64,000 bases of DNA from Marinobacter sp. LQ44 (GCF_001447155.2 NZ_CP014754.1:1178001-1242000), one strand, 5' to 3'. Shown: positions 1 through 8,822, counted from the stretch's first letter. Translations and numbers: made by a program. The notes: generated by a model from the letters alone, not told the origin.

Positions 1-2
1 AA

Positions 3-1064
3 TCCGGTTCCATGGTGCCTCAAATGGTGATTGCCGCCTGGGTTCGGCGCAAGGCGGTGCGCAAGTGGTTCTGGACACTGGGTAGCTTCGGGCAGTCAGT
101 CAGCGTGGTTGGTATGGCCGCCAGCGTATGGTTTCTGGAAGGTTATGCTGCCGGCCTGGGCATCATTGCAGGGTTAGTGGTGTTTTCCCTGGCCCGGGGC
201 TTTTGCTCGGTGGCCATGAAAGACGTTCAGGGCAAGTGCATCCCGAAAACCCGTCGGGGCCGGTTGTCTGGCCTTGCCACCACCATTGGCGGCTCCCTGA
301 CGGTCGCCATGACCGCTCTGCTGTTCTGGGATCGTGGCGATCCAACCCTCGGGTTCTACAGCCTGCTTCTGCTGCTCGCAGCCGCGCTGTGGATCATCGC
401 CGGTGTTCTGTTCGCCAGTGTGGAAGAATTCCCCGGTGAAACCGGCGGCGGCAACAATGCCATGACCGAAGCCATTCAGAGTTTGTCGCTGCTGAGAGAC
501 GATGCGCCCTTTCGCCACTTCGTGGTAACCCGTGCCCTGCTGCTATGCTCGGCCTTGGCGTCGCCCTATTTCGTAGTGCTGGCGCAGAAGCAATCGGATA
601 TCGGCTGGATGCTTGGGGTGTTTCTGTTGGCCAGTAGCTTGGCCAGCTCGGTCAGTGCCAGTTTCTGGGGCTGGGCGGCAGATACCTCAAGCCGGCGGGT
701 CATCATACGGGGCGCAGCCATGGCCAGCGCCGTCTGCCTGTTGGTGGGCTTCAGTGCCTTGATCTTCGGGCCGGATGTAGGCGGCGCCTGGTTCTACCCC
801 GCCGCATTCTTTGTTCTGAGCATCGCCCATGCCGGCGTGCGCCTGGGGCGTAAAACCTACCTGGTGGATATGGCCGGCGGCAACAAACGCACAGACTATA
901 CCGCCGTCAGCAATACGGTGATCGGGGTTCTGCTGCTGGTAACCGGGGGGATTACCGCCGCGCTTTCGCTGATTTCAGACATCGCGGTGATTATCGTACT
1001 GGGGCTGATGGGCTTTACCGGAATGGTCAGCGCCCTGCGCCTGAAAGAGGTCACTGAAGACTGA
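3..1064 (+). CDS. MFS transporter, 5' end outside the window
   Basis: This is the C-terminal part of a major facilitator superfamily permease. The frame is open from base 3, so the internal Met at base 12 is probably not the start. The roughly 353 visible residues hold about nine or ten hydrophobic helices separated by short basic loops, for example KAVRK near the beginning and SSRR-VIIRG near residue 230, which is the usual MFS cytoplasmic-loop pattern. The substrate cannot be read from the sequence. It converges with a small membrane-protein gene only 8 bases downstream. The family call is fairly safe on topology; the specificity is unknown. Confidence 0.75.
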   Translation, partial: SGSMVPQMVIAAWVRRKAVRKWFWTLGSFGQSVSVVGMAASVWFLEGYAAGLGIIAGLVVFSLARGFCSVAMKDVQGKCIPKTRRGRLSGLATTIGGSLTVAMTALLFWDRGDPTLGFYSLLLLLAAALWIIAGVLFASVEEFPGETGGGNNAMTEAIQSLSLLRDDAPFRHFVVTRALLLCSALASPYFVVLAQKQSDIGWMLGVFLLASSLASSVSASFWGWAADTSSRRVIIRGAAMASAVCLLVGFSALIFGPDVGGAWFYPAAFFVLSIAHAGVRLGRKTYLVDMAGGNKRTDYTAVSNTVIGVLLLVTGGITAALSLISDIAVIIVLGLMGFTGMVSALRLKEVTED

Positions 1065-1072
1065 GTATCCCG

Positions 1073-1441
1073 TTACTCGGGTGCCTTGCCGTCGTTCAGC
1101 GCCAGGGCGCCTTTAACAATGCGATAAATCACCCAGATGGCCATCCCCAGAAGGATAAACCAGCCAATAATAACCATCAGGGTAATGGTGCCGATCACCA
1201 GCCACAGCAGACCAATCCAGAAGGTGCGGATCTGCCAGCGAAAATGAGGCTCAATCCAGGTGCCACGCACCTCATCCATCTTGACGTAGTTGATGATCAC
1301 CCCGACCAGCGCCGTGATCCCGCCAAGAAAGAAGGCCAGCCCCTGCAAAATATAGACAATAATCGCCAGGTTGCGGGCGGAATCCGCCCCCTGCGGTTTG
1401 TTCTGATCCGATTCAGCGGGAATAAACTCAGGCTCAACCAC
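1073..1441 (-). CDS. Small three-helix membrane protein, DUF4870/Tic20-like
   Basis: The product has about 122 residues: a hydrophilic N-terminus of about 20 residues, then three hydrophobic helices. A HFRWQIRTFW segment sits between the first and second helices; an aromatic/Arg motif of this kind is characteristic of DUF4870-type membrane proteins. The start is taken at the GTG whose first base is 1441 because AGGAG lies six bases upstream. The TTG two codons earlier is too close to that ribosome site. It converges with the MFS gene and stands alone. The function is unknown, and the family call rests on motif and topology only. Confidence 0.7.
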   Translation of the reverse strand: MVEPEFIPAESDQNKPQGADSARNLAIIVYILQGLAFFLGGITALVGVIINYVKMDEVRGTWIEPHFRWQIRTFWIGLLWLVIGTITLMVIIGWFILLGMAIWVIYRIVKGALALNDGKAPE

Positions 1442-1483
1442 ACTCAACTCCTATCAACCAAACCCGCAGCATAGCAGCGAACC

Positions 1484-3124
1484 TCAGTACCTGGAAGGCC
1501 GATAGCCGATCCGGAAACCACCCCAGTGCTTGCCGTTAACAAAGATGGGCACCGACAGGTCATGCATGATTTCACCGGTATCGCGCCGGTAGGTTTGCAA
1601 CAACATGTCCTGAGTGTGGCTACCACAACGAATACCGGTGCGATCATTGAACAGTCGCTTACTCCGGCTTTTCACCAGATCCACTTCGGGGTTACCGGTG
1701 GGCGGGTGGGCAAAATCCCGATTGTGGGTTGGCACGTAGCCATCCGGGGCGCAGGCAATGGAGAAGACGATGGCATCGTGGGAATTCTTGATGCTCTCCT
1801 GCACCGCTGGCAGTACCTGGTCAGTGAAACGGTCGAAGGCGCTACTGTATTGCTGGGGGTTGGTGTTCGGGATCGGCTCTCGCTTCTTCTCGAATAGGGC
1901 CGATTCGCTCAGTTTGCCCTGCTCAATGGCCTGCTCAAAAAGCTCACCGATCTGGGCGGCCCCCGCACGCGCCTGATCAAAGAACGATCGGTGGTAACTC
2001 TGGCTACTGTTCAACGCAAACGCGGCATTGGCGTTTTCCGACAGTTCCATCAGAGTGGCCGCCTGATCCGCCAGCGACGCCACACTGCTGTCGCTTTCAG
2101 CAATATGATCTCGCACCGATTCAATGGCAGAGAACACCTGTTCCAGACTCTGCTCATTGGCCTGGTCAATCTCTGCAATGCGGGCAACCTGCTGCTGCAC
2201 CCGGTCGGATTGGTCGCGAATCAGATCCAGCTGCGCGCCAACGCTTTCAACGGATGTCAGCCCCTGCTCCACGGAGCGGGCCAGGTCCTCAATACGGGCA
2301 ACGATCAGGGAAGTATCGCCCTGGATTTCTTCCAGGGTTTCCGCCACTTCGCTGGTCGCTTGTGCAGTGCGCCCCGCCAGCTGTCGAACCTCATCTGCCA
2401 CCACGGCAAAGCCCCGGCCCTGATCACCGGCCCGCGCTGCTTCGATAGCGGCGTTCAGGGCCAGCAGGTTGGTCTGCTCAGCAATGCCCTGGATAGTAGA
2501 GGTAACGCCCTGAATCTTGGTGGACTTTTCATTCAGTGCCTGAATCAGGCTGAGATTCTCTCCTGACTGCTGATGCACAATCCGGACACTTTCAATGGCG
2601 GAAACCAACGCCTGGCGCCCCTCAACGCTGACTTCCCGGTTCTGCAACGCCATGGTGGCGGCGTTGGTGGCCTGTTCGGACGACTCACGAACAGACTCGG
2701 TTATCTTACCGGCGTAATCGGCCATCTGGGCGGTTTCTTCCACCTGCCGGTCGAGGCGTTTTTTCACCTGATCCGCCGCGTAGGACACTTCGGCCGCGGA
2801 AATGGCGTTCTTGTCGGCACTGTCAGACAGGGTCTCCACCAACGCCTTGCCTGCACGGGCGTCCTCCAGCAACTGCTGGCATTGGGCTCTCAGAGGGTGG
2901 CCCTCCGCAAGCGAGCCATCATTCAGGCCGGCAATACCTTTCTCGATCGGCTCCAGTACCCGCGCAATCAGATAGCCGGCCGCCACCGCCAGACCAAGCA
3001 CCAGACCGATCAACATCGAGGCCGCATCCAGCCCTAACAACGGTGCCACCCACAGGCAGACAATGCCGAGCGCAACAGCAATGCCCACCCCCCAAATAAT
3101 TGCAGCGCGATCGAGTAAGCCCAT
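1484..3124 (-). CDS. Methyl-accepting chemotaxis protein with C-terminal sensor region
   Basis: This 546-residue chemoreceptor has two closely spaced N-terminal membrane helices (about residues 8-28 and 35-55) and essentially no periplasmic domain between them. A long coiled coil follows. The highly conserved signalling tip [20 protein letters not shown] lies near residues 212-232, followed by [17 protein letters not shown]. After the signalling hairpin, from about residue 410, there is an extra globular region. It ends with [20 protein letters not shown], a Cache/PAS-like terminal motif. Sensing is therefore probably cytoplasmic, and output would go through CheA/CheW. No che genes are nearby. 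The ligand is unknown. The start is ATG, with an AGAGG ribosome site just upstream. Confidence 0.92.
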   Translation of the reverse strand: MGLLDRAAIIWGVGIAVALGIVCLWVAPLLGLDAASMLIGLVLGLAVAAGYLIARVLEPIEKGIAGLNDGSLAEGHPLRAQCQQLLEDARAGKALVETLSDSADKNAISAAEVSYAADQVKKRLDRQVEETAQMADYAGKITESVRESSEQATNAATMALQNREVSVEGRQALVSAIESVRIVHQQSGENLSLIQALNEKSTKIQGVTSTIQGIAEQTNLLALNAAIEAARAGDQGRGFAVVADEVRQLAGRTAQATSEVAETLEEIQGDTSLIVARIEDLARSVEQGLTSVESVGAQLDLIRDQSDRVQQQVARIAEIDQANEQSLEQVFSAIESVRDHIAESDSSVASLADQAATLMELSENANAAFALNSSQSYHRSFFDQARAGAAQIGELFEQAIEQGKLSESALFEKKREPIPNTNPQQYSSAFDRFTDQVLPAVQESIKNSHDAIVFSIACAPDGYVPTHNRDFAHPPTGNPEVDLVKSRSKRLFNDRTGIRCGSHTQDMLLQTYRRDTGEIMHDLSVPIFVNGKHWGGFRIGYRPSRY

Positions 3125-3286
3125 GGTGCCCTCTTCTTTATCATTGCGTACGCAAACATTTTGTTATTTAAGGCCAGTGTTGAGAGTAAAGAATTGATAC
3201 AGGTTAATAACTCATACTTTAGTGGATTCTGCATGCCACTACTGGCTCCCTGATCAATTTATCGGCAGATTCCCGGGAATCTGTAA

Positions 3287-3318
3287 CAAAAAAACCGCAC
3301 CCCGAAGGGTACGGTTTT
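3287..3318 (-). terminator. Rho-independent terminator of phoX
   Basis: Read on the minus strand, a 12-base stem (AAAACCGTACCC with GGGTGCGGTTTT, one mismatch or wobble) closes a TTCG tetraloop and runs into a T tract. It starts 22 bases after the phoX stop codon, so it most likely ends the phoX message before the chemoreceptor gene. Confidence 0.88.
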
Positions 3319-3340
3319 CAGGGCGGAACGTGACGGAGCG

Positions 3341-5374
3341 TTAGCTGCCGATCTTGCCACCGTCATCCTTGGTGATCACCACCGTGGCAGAACGCGGAAT
3401 GCTGTTTCCGCCGTCTGGCCAGTGGCTGATCAGGTTACCGTTCTCAAACTCATCACGGCTTGTTGTTGCGCCAGGGTGCTGCACGTTGATAAACATTGTG
3501 CGCTGGTCCGGGGTGGTGACAACGCCGGTGATTTCCTGGCCAATAGGGCCTGTCAGGAATCGGCGCAATACGCCATTGACCGGGTCTGCAGCCAGCATCT
3601 GGTTATTACCGAACTGGGCAAAATCGCCACTGTTCTGGACGCTTTCACTGATGTCGGTCTGGATCCACAGACGGGAATCTGCGTCGAACCAAAGGCCATC
3701 GGGGTTAACAAATTTCTGATCATCATCCAGACCAGCATTCTGAAACTCCGAATCGTCCTCAGGACCAGCCAGCAGGAAGATATCCCAGTTGAATACCATG
3801 GCAGTTCCAGAGTCATTTCCTTCCTGCCAGCGAATGATATGTCCCCAGGGATTGGCAGCACGCGGGTTGGCTTCATCACTCTCTTCCCGGCGGGAGTTGT
3901 TGGTCAGTGTGAAGTACACCTCGCGGGTGTTTGGATCTACTGCCCCCCACTCAGGACGGTCCATTTTGGTAGCACCGACCGCATCGGCAGCAGAGCGTGT
4001 ACGTACCAACACATCCGCCTGGCTGCTGAAGCCATTCTCAGCAGTCAACTCACCCAAGCCAAGGACCAGGGGAATCCACTCGCCGCTGCCGTCTTCGTTA
4101 AACTTGGCGACGTATAAGGTACCAGAATCCAAAAGGTGTCCACCGGCCGTAGCGGCATGGTATGGCTGGGCACTAACGAACTTGTAGATGTACTCAAAGC
4201 GCGCGTCATCACCGGAGTAACAGACAACCGGCTGACCCTCGATTGCAGGAGCAAAGACGACCCCTTCGTGGGCAAAGCGACCCAACGCCGTTCGTTTGAC
4301 CGGTTTGGAGGTTGAATCGAACGGATCGAACTCCACCATCCAGCCAAAGCAATGGGGCTCATTACGGAAGTCATCCGTTGCAGACGCACCGGACGGAGTG
4401 GCGTTAAATCGGGTGTACTGCTCTTCGCCGCTCTGCGCCAGTTCCCACGCATAGCGGGACGAACCCGAGGAGTTAACACCGTAGCGGCTTTGGGAATCCG
4501 GCTGCTCATCGGTGTTGAGGAAGTAACCCGCCCAATTCTCCTCAGACATCATGTAAGTGTTCCAGGGTGTTACGCCATGAGCACAGTTGTTCAGGGTTCC
4601 ACGGGTTTCGGTACCGGCCGGGCTGAACTGGGTTTTGACAAAATCAGAGCCCCGGACAGGACCGGAAATTTCCATCGCAGTCAGCGCGGTGATGCGACGG
4701 TTGAACGAATCTCCTGGCACAGGAGCCCACACACCGCTGGCATCACGCTGAACACGATAAACGGATATACCGTGCGCATTCATTTCACGAAGCACCTGAT
4801 CGGTATCCCGGGTTGACTCATCAATCATCGGAAAAGAACCGCTGCCGAAGTTCTGACCTTGAGCAGCTTGATGCATGAAGCGGGGTTCGATGTATTCATG
4901 GTTCAGGACAAGCAAACCATCTTCCGAGCTACCCTCAATCGGGAAGTAATGCATGCCATCGTGGTGTGAACCGATCTGGGCCGCCTGATCAGCACCGGAG
5001 TTATCCAGTGAGAACTCAGGAAAAACGCCCTCGTTAGACAAGATCGGGTCGCCCCAGGCGCCAATCACACGAGCAGAATATCCTTCAGGCACGACAATGG
5101 AGTCCGCCTCACTCACGGGAACAGCCTTAAAGCCTACAAGGTCAGGCGCCGTTGTCGAACCGCCCGTACCGCCAGAGGAGCTTGAACCTCCGCATCCGGT
5201 CAGAGCTGCCCCGCCGAAAACGCCTGCAACGGCAGCTGCAAGACCGCCTTTCAATACGCCACGACGGGCGAGACGGGCCTCAAGAATAGAGTCGAAGGTG
5301 CGATTGCTGGAGTTATTACACTCAGGCTCGTAACCTGGGTCTTGATGAACGGGGTTGAGATTACGCTTATCCAT
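3341..5374 (-). CDS. phoX: PhoX-family alkaline phosphatase, Tat lipoprotein
   Basis: This 677-residue protein belongs to the PhoX (DUF839) phosphatases, Ca/Fe-dependent enzymes that release phosphate from organic esters outside the cytoplasm. A twin-arginine signal is visible (R37 R38 G V L K), followed by a hydrophobic Ala/Gly stretch and a lipobox L58-T-G-C61, then a Ser/Gly linker. The protein is therefore likely exported folded by Tat and lipid-anchored. Family-typical segments include FSLDNSG, LLVLNHEYIEP, NNCAHGVTPWNTYMMSEEN and GVVTTPDQRTMFINVQHPG. It is a single gene with its own terminator and a Pho-box-like site upstream, so phosphate-starvation control is likely. Confidence 0.93.
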   Translation of the reverse strand: MDKRNLNPVHQDPGYEPECNNSSNRTFDSILEARLARRGVLKGGLAAAVAGVFGGAALTGCGGSSSSGGTGGSTTAPDLVGFKAVPVSEADSIVVPEGYSARVIGAWGDPILSNEGVFPEFSLDNSGADQAAQIGSHHDGMHYFPIEGSSEDGLLVLNHEYIEPRFMHQAAQGQNFGSGSFPMIDESTRDTDQVLREMNAHGISVYRVQRDASGVWAPVPGDSFNRRITALTAMEISGPVRGSDFVKTQFSPAGTETRGTLNNCAHGVTPWNTYMMSEENWAGYFLNTDEQPDSQSRYGVNSSGSSRYAWELAQSGEEQYTRFNATPSGASATDDFRNEPHCFGWMVEFDPFDSTSKPVKRTALGRFAHEGVVFAPAIEGQPVVCYSGDDARFEYIYKFVSAQPYHAATAGGHLLDSGTLYVAKFNEDGSGEWIPLVLGLGELTAENGFSSQADVLVRTRSAADAVGATKMDRPEWGAVDPNTREVYFTLTNNSRREESDEANPRAANPWGHIIRWQEGNDSGTAMVFNWDIFLLAGPEDDSEFQNAGLDDDQKFVNPDGLWFDADSRLWIQTDISESVQNSGDFAQFGNNQMLAADPVNGVLRRFLTGPIGQEITGVVTTPDQRTMFINVQHPGATTSRDEFENGNLISHWPDGGNSIPRSATVVITKDDGGKIGS

Positions 5375-5412
5375 GGTTTCTCTCTCTTATCGAGTTATGT
5401 TTCGGAAACCTG

Positions 5413-6117
5413 ATGGTCGCGACTAATCATTGCGTTTGGTTGACGATGAGATTGCAAATGCTGGTCATATTTATGACAGCGGTAGCATCGATCACAAGAT
5501 ACCAAACAACACGGGCCTCGGAGGACAATGCTTCGAATGAGCGGGCGCTCTTCTCACAAAAAGTGGTGCCTCACTTCCATTTCGGCTCAGACCTATTATC
5601 TGCACTGGGTTCGTCAAACGATCTAAAACACAGGGGCTCGCTTGCTGCAGCTTTGACCTCCATCACCGCAGCCTTTGACGTAGTTGTTTTTGGTCTGCAA
5701 GCGATTGAATCATACAGTGCTGGGGATTTTGATACGGCTGCAGTGGAGGGCGGTTTGATGGCGGTGTCATCAGGACAACTAGCGCTAAGTGTCAGAGCCT
5801 TCAGGGCATATCGTGAGGCGAGAGCAGCGGCACTAGGGTTACAAGTTGCTTCTTCGGTCCGGGGGTTGTCAAGATTGGGTGGCTTCTACTCGGCGTTGTC
5901 GGTAGGTTTAACTGCATCCCTAATTGGAGGATTGGGAAACGATAGACCCCATCATCGTACTCACCTCAACTGGCTATCCTTACTGCCCCGCCGATTAAAA
6001 CCGCGTGATGTCGATTGCTGCTTCTCAAGCGCAGACTGGCAAGCAATACAAAGCCGAACACCCGGAATTGCCTTGCGGCGAGCTTCGGGAATCGCCCGAC
6101 CACACTCGTCACAATAG
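5413..6117 (+). CDS. Orphan ORF of unknown function, possibly a gene remnant
   Basis: I do not recognise this 234-codon frame. Its middle part (about residues 60-175) has two hydrophobic, Ala/Ser-rich segments around an acidic-aromatic stretch (IESYSAGDFDTAAVEGG), a look sometimes seen in the core of secreted toxin-like proteins. That resemblance is weak. Base composition is clearly more AT-rich than the neighbours between 5413 and about 5950. The first 20 codons overlap the phoX promoter region, so the annotated start is doubtful. The last 50 codons run antisense through the real ybiI gene and are Arg/His-rich like a shadow frame. It may be a decayed, laterally acquired fragment whose authentic coding ends near 5945. 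Confidence 0.35.
   Translation: MVATNHCVWLTMRLQMLVIFMTAVASITRYQTTRASEDNASNERALFSQKVVPHFHFGSDLLSALGSSNDLKHRGSLAAALTSITAAFDVVVFGLQAIESYSAGDFDTAAVEGGLMAVSSGQLALSVRAFRAYREARAAALGLQVASSVRGLSRLGGFYSALSVGLTASLIGGLGNDRPHHRTHLNWLSLLPRRLKPRDVDCCFSSADWQAIQSRTPGIALRRASGIARPHSSQ
5462..5479 (-). promoter_or_regulatory. Candidate Pho box upstream of phoX
   Basis: On the minus strand this site reads CTGTCATAAATATGACCA. The first half is an exact CTGTCAT unit with the AT-rich spacer of the PhoB box; the second half is degenerate. It lies about 90 bases upstream of the phoX start and in the right orientation. I matched it by eye to the classical two-repeat PhoB consensus. No footprint or position-weight score was available. 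Confidence 0.55.
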
Positions 6118-6227
6118 AGCGCACTCTCACCGCTACCAAGCTGACTCCGTGCCCTTTGCACTTCATCTTCAATACTCGCATCTATCTGATCCTGAACAGC
6201 GCCGTCCCGTGACCATCCACCTGCCAT
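5961..6227 (-). CDS. ybiI: DksA/TraR-type zinc-finger protein, YbiI-like
   Basis: The product has 88 residues, the same length as Escherichia coli YbiI as I recall it, and carries the same opening (MAGGW) and ending (NRRGSKDSQLR). The zinc finger is C39-x2-C42 ... C60-x2-C63 within the DksA-family motif IPEARRKAIPGVRLC. The ATG at 6227 is chosen because GGAG lies just upstream and the homologue starts there; an in-frame TTG twelve bases earlier gives a longer frame. Such short DksA paralogues may bind RNA polymerase, but their role is poorly defined. It precedes no operon partner; downstream is the low-GC orphan frame on the other strand. Confidence 0.92.
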   Translation of the reverse strand: MAGGWSRDGAVQDQIDASIEDEVQRARSQLGSGESALYCDECGRAIPEARRKAIPGVRLCIACQSALEKQQSTSRGFNRRGSKDSQLR

Positions 6228-6261
6228 AGCGTTCTCCAATCGTCAATTGAATTGATTCAGC

Positions 6262-6564
6262 CTAGGGCACAAGAGGGTAGGCCGCCCTCACCTGCCTAAT
6301 CACAATCCTGGCATCCTCCGGCTTCAACCCCTGCTTTCGCAACTGCGGCATCACCATCGCGCCCACCTTCTGGCAACGGGAGCTATCAATTCCGTGCTTT
6401 TGAAACACATCGGCAATGGCCTGTGGTTGGACATCCGGATTGGCTTTCAGCAGGTTGCCGATGTCGATGGCACAGGCCTGCTCTTCAGGGGCAGTGTTCT
6501 GTTTACTACGCCAGATCAGGACAGCCACGATGGCGACGAAAACACCGATGATCAGAAACTTCAT
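6262..6564 (-). CDS. Small membrane-anchored protein, unknown function
   Basis: The product has 100 residues, with one N-terminal hydrophobic helix (about residues 3-18) followed by a soluble domain of about 80 residues with two cysteines (CAIDIGNLLKANP and SRCQKVG). The Cys pair could form a disulfide if the domain is periplasmic. It begins 27 bases after the trxC stop codon on the same strand and is probably co-transcribed with it, which would suit a redox-linked role. That link is inference from position alone. I do not recognise the family. Confidence 0.7.
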   Translation of the reverse strand: MKFLIIGVFVAIVAVLIWRSKQNTAPEEQACAIDIGNLLKANPDVQPQAIADVFQKHGIDSSRCQKVGAMVMPQLRKQGLKPEDARIVIRQVRAAYPLVP

Positions 6565-6591
6565 GGCAAGGCACCTTTGTCCCGGCTTTTC

Positions 6592-7032
6592 CTAGCGAAT
6601 ACCCTGCGCTTGCAGCCACTGACTGATCTGGGCCTGATTCATGGCGCCACCCTGGCGCGCCACCTCCCGGCCGTTCTGGAACAGAATCAGGGTCGGTATG
6701 CTGCGAATCGCAAACTGACCGGCCGGCCCGGGGGCTTGCTCCGTATTCAGCTTGGCAAAGCGCACCTTCCCGCGCCAGGCCTTCGCGGCCTGCTCGAACT
6801 GGGGCGCCATCATTTTGCACGGGCCACACCAACTGGCCCAGAAGTCCACTAACACAGGCAGATCGCTGCGCCCGGTATGGGTAGCAAAGGTCTGCTCCGT
6901 TAGCTCCAGAACCTGATCCGGCCAAAGCGGTTGTTTGCAGGCGCCACAATTGCCGCCGGAGGACAACTTGTCGGCCGGTACGCGATTCACTTTCTGGCAA
7001 TGGGGACATACCAGGTGTCGAACGTCAGTCAT
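6592..7032 (-). CDS. trxC: Thioredoxin 2
   Basis: This 146-residue thioredoxin has the N-terminal zinc-binding module that distinguishes TrxC from TrxA: C9-PH-C12 and C29-GA-C32. The active site W68-C69-G-P-C72 follows in VDFWASWCGPCKMM, and the cis-Pro region is SIPTLILF. It reduces protein disulfides in the cytoplasm with electrons from thioredoxin reductase, and TrxC in other bacteria is induced by oxidative stress. Length matches the family. It heads a likely two-gene unit with the membrane-anchored protein at 6262-6564. Confidence 0.95.
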   Translation of the reverse strand: MTDVRHLVCPHCQKVNRVPADKLSSGGNCGACKQPLWPDQVLELTEQTFATHTGRSDLPVLVDFWASWCGPCKMMAPQFEQAAKAWRGKVRFAKLNTEQAPGPAGQFAIRSIPTLILFQNGREVARQGGAMNQAQISQWLQAQGIR

Positions 7033-7400
7033 GATGAACGGGCCTCTGATTGGCTGATGTTAGAAATAATCAGGGCAGGAGAAGAGAAATCAAGAGGCAC
7101 TAAAAATCGCGCATCTCACGAACACGTATCAACCGCTTTCCGCTACCATCAAAGTAAGTCGGTGTCAGAGGCTCAAGCGCTATGGGACTGTCGATAAAAC
7201 AGTCGGAATTTACAGCCCCGGCGCCTGATCTCGCTGCCCCTGAAACCACCGGGTAATGCCAGGCAACGGCCAGAGTGCCGCCCTCCTCGTTTAAAAAAGC
7301 TTACCCCCTTGTGTAACGAGTGGGTTCTCCGTAAAAAGGCATAGGAATCACAACGGCCAACCCTCAGGCAAGGCCATCATCCATCCCAGGAGTGTTAACC
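7033..7400. other. Intergenic stretch without a recognisable gene
   Basis: Between trxC and the bestrophin gene I see no supported coding frame, RNA gene or repeat. The plus-strand frame that runs through 6931-7197 is mostly antisense to trxC and has no protein-like character. The stretch should contain the divergent promoters of the two flanking genes. Only the bestrophin ribosome site (AGGAG, 7388-7392) is clear. Confidence 0.5.
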
Positions 7401-8309
7401 GTGATTGTTCGCGAGCGCCCCGGCCCACTCCGGCTGTTGCTGGCCTGGAAAGGGTCTGTTGTCCCCCACATTCTGCCGCACATTCTGCTTACGGGAATGT
7501 TTGCAGCCGCCGTTACCTGGTTTTCGCGCCACCACTACCTCGACGGCATGTTCGACTACACACTTCTGCCGTTCACGATCATGGGCATCGCCCTGTCCAT
7601 CTTTTTAAGCGTGCGCAACACTGCCACCTACGACCGCTGGTGGGAAGCCAGAAAACACTGGGGGCATATGGTGTACGAATTTCGCAGCCTGGCGCGGACT
7701 GGCACCATTTACCTGAGCCCGGAGCGACGCCGGGAGCTTCTGACCCGATGCCTCGCTCACGCTCACCTGCTGCGCGGCCAGTTGCGGGGAGAAGATGTAC
7801 GGTCTGATCTGCCCGGGTCACTGGCGCCCGAACTCATTGACCAGGCCCTGAGCACACGCAACCCCGCCGCCTTCATGCTGCACCGGGCCGGAGATGTACT
7901 CGCCGAAGCCCACAAGGCGGGCGATCTGGATTCTGTAGCAACCGCGGCCGTAGACCAGCACCTTCATGGCCTCGCGGGCATTCAGGCGGCCTCGGAACGC
8001 ATTGCCCTCACCCCGTTGCCCTTTACCTACACCCTGCTGGCTCACCGCACCGCGTATGTGTTCTGCTACCTGCTCCCGTTCGGGCTGGTAGGCGTCGCAG
8101 GCTGGTTTACGCCGGTGTTCACCGCCATCGTGGCCTACACGTTTTTCGGGCTGGATCGCCTGTCTGAACAGCTTGAGTTTCCCTTTGGCCGACACACCAA
8201 CGACCTGCCGCTGGATGCCATCTGCCGCATTCATGAAATCAGTGTTGCCGAAGCCCTGGGCGACCCGGCACCCGAACCGCTGCAGCCGGTCAAATACCAG
8301 TTGCAGTAA
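7401..8309 (+). CDS. Bestrophin-family ion channel (UPF0187/YneE-like)
   Basis: This protein of about 302 residues belongs to the bacterial bestrophin family, homopentameric inner-membrane channels for small ions. Recognisable features are the GIALSIFLSVRNTATYDRWWEARKHWG segment near residues 65-90, with the conserved R-N-x-x-x-Y-x-R-W-W core, and a C-terminal LPLDAICRIHEISVAEALG-type ending. A start is possible at GTG 7392, but that codon overlaps the AGGAG ribosome site (7388-7392). The in-frame GTG at 7401 sits eight bases after it and is preferred. It is monocistronic; downstream lies only a broken antitoxin gene. Ion selectivity is not predictable here. Confidence 0.88.
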   Translation: MIVRERPGPLRLLLAWKGSVVPHILPHILLTGMFAAAVTWFSRHHYLDGMFDYTLLPFTIMGIALSIFLSVRNTATYDRWWEARKHWGHMVYEFRSLARTGTIYLSPERRRELLTRCLAHAHLLRGQLRGEDVRSDLPGSLAPELIDQALSTRNPAAFMLHRAGDVLAEAHKAGDLDSVATAAVDQHLHGLAGIQAASERIALTPLPFTYTLLAHRTAYVFCYLLPFGLVGVAGWFTPVFTAIVAYTFFGLDRLSEQLEFPFGRHTNDLPLDAICRIHEISVAEALGDPAPEPLQPVKYQLQ

Positions 8310-8402
8310 GGGCCAGGCGGTTACAACGGCAGGCGCCCGGTTCTCTCCAGCCGCTCACTCACCCATTTGTGATACAGCTTTGCCAGCGCTGGCCGAAGAT
8401 CC

Positions 8403-8644
8403 ATGATCGGCAATGTCAGCCTCCTGTTGCCTCGGGCCGTTATCAAAATGCGAGCGAGGTACTTCGAGCCGGCCTGAGAATGGTCGAAGAAGCCGAGTCC
8501 CGATACGTCACGAAAATGAATGACCTCAGAGCCACCATTGTTGCGGGCCAGAAAGACCTGGACGCTGGCAAAACCAGAACCTTCACGGGCGACGAGTTCG
8601 CTACGTACCTTTCTGAACGTGCAGAGCAAGCCACCAGCAAATAA
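8403..8644 (+). pseudogene. Broken ParD-like antitoxin gene
   Basis: From 8429 the frame reads ASGRYQNASEVLRAGLRMVEE and continues for 71 codons to a stop, a good match to the body of CC2985/ParD-type ribbon-helix-helix antitoxins. The family's N-terminal beta strand is missing in this frame, but MIGNVSL is encoded just upstream at 8403-8423 in a different frame. A deletion of about a dozen codons with a frameshift near 8424-8428 would explain this. No ParE toxin gene lies before or after it. I read it as the inactive remnant of a toxin-antitoxin pair. A shorter active protein from an internal start is possible but would lack the DNA-binding strand. Confidence 0.6.
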
Positions 8645-8822
8645 GTCTGTTCCGGTTCTCCTAACCGTGTATCCGCCAAACCGCCGCTAGCTCAAACCGT
8701 TCCAGACTTTACCCACAAAAGCTGTGGATAACTGTGTTGGAAACCTAGGGTTAACTAGGCGACAACCTTGCGCCACGCGGGCTCAGGAAAGTTGATGCAA
8801 AAACGGACGAATGCCGTTGAGA

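Noticed and set aside
3125..3240. Possible sigma-28 promoter for the chemoreceptor (TAAAGTAT on the minus strand)
   Set aside because: The -35-like part is fair, but no GCCGATAA-like -10 follows at the right distance.
7392..7400. GTG 7392 as the bestrophin start
   Set aside because: This codon overlaps the AGGAG ribosome site; the in-frame GTG at 7401 has correct spacing.
8321..8400. Minus-strand peptide ending ...RPALAKLYHKWVSERLERTGRLPL as the tail of a lost gene
   Set aside because: It looks protein-like, but no start, upstream coding continuation or family match could be seen beyond about 26 codons.
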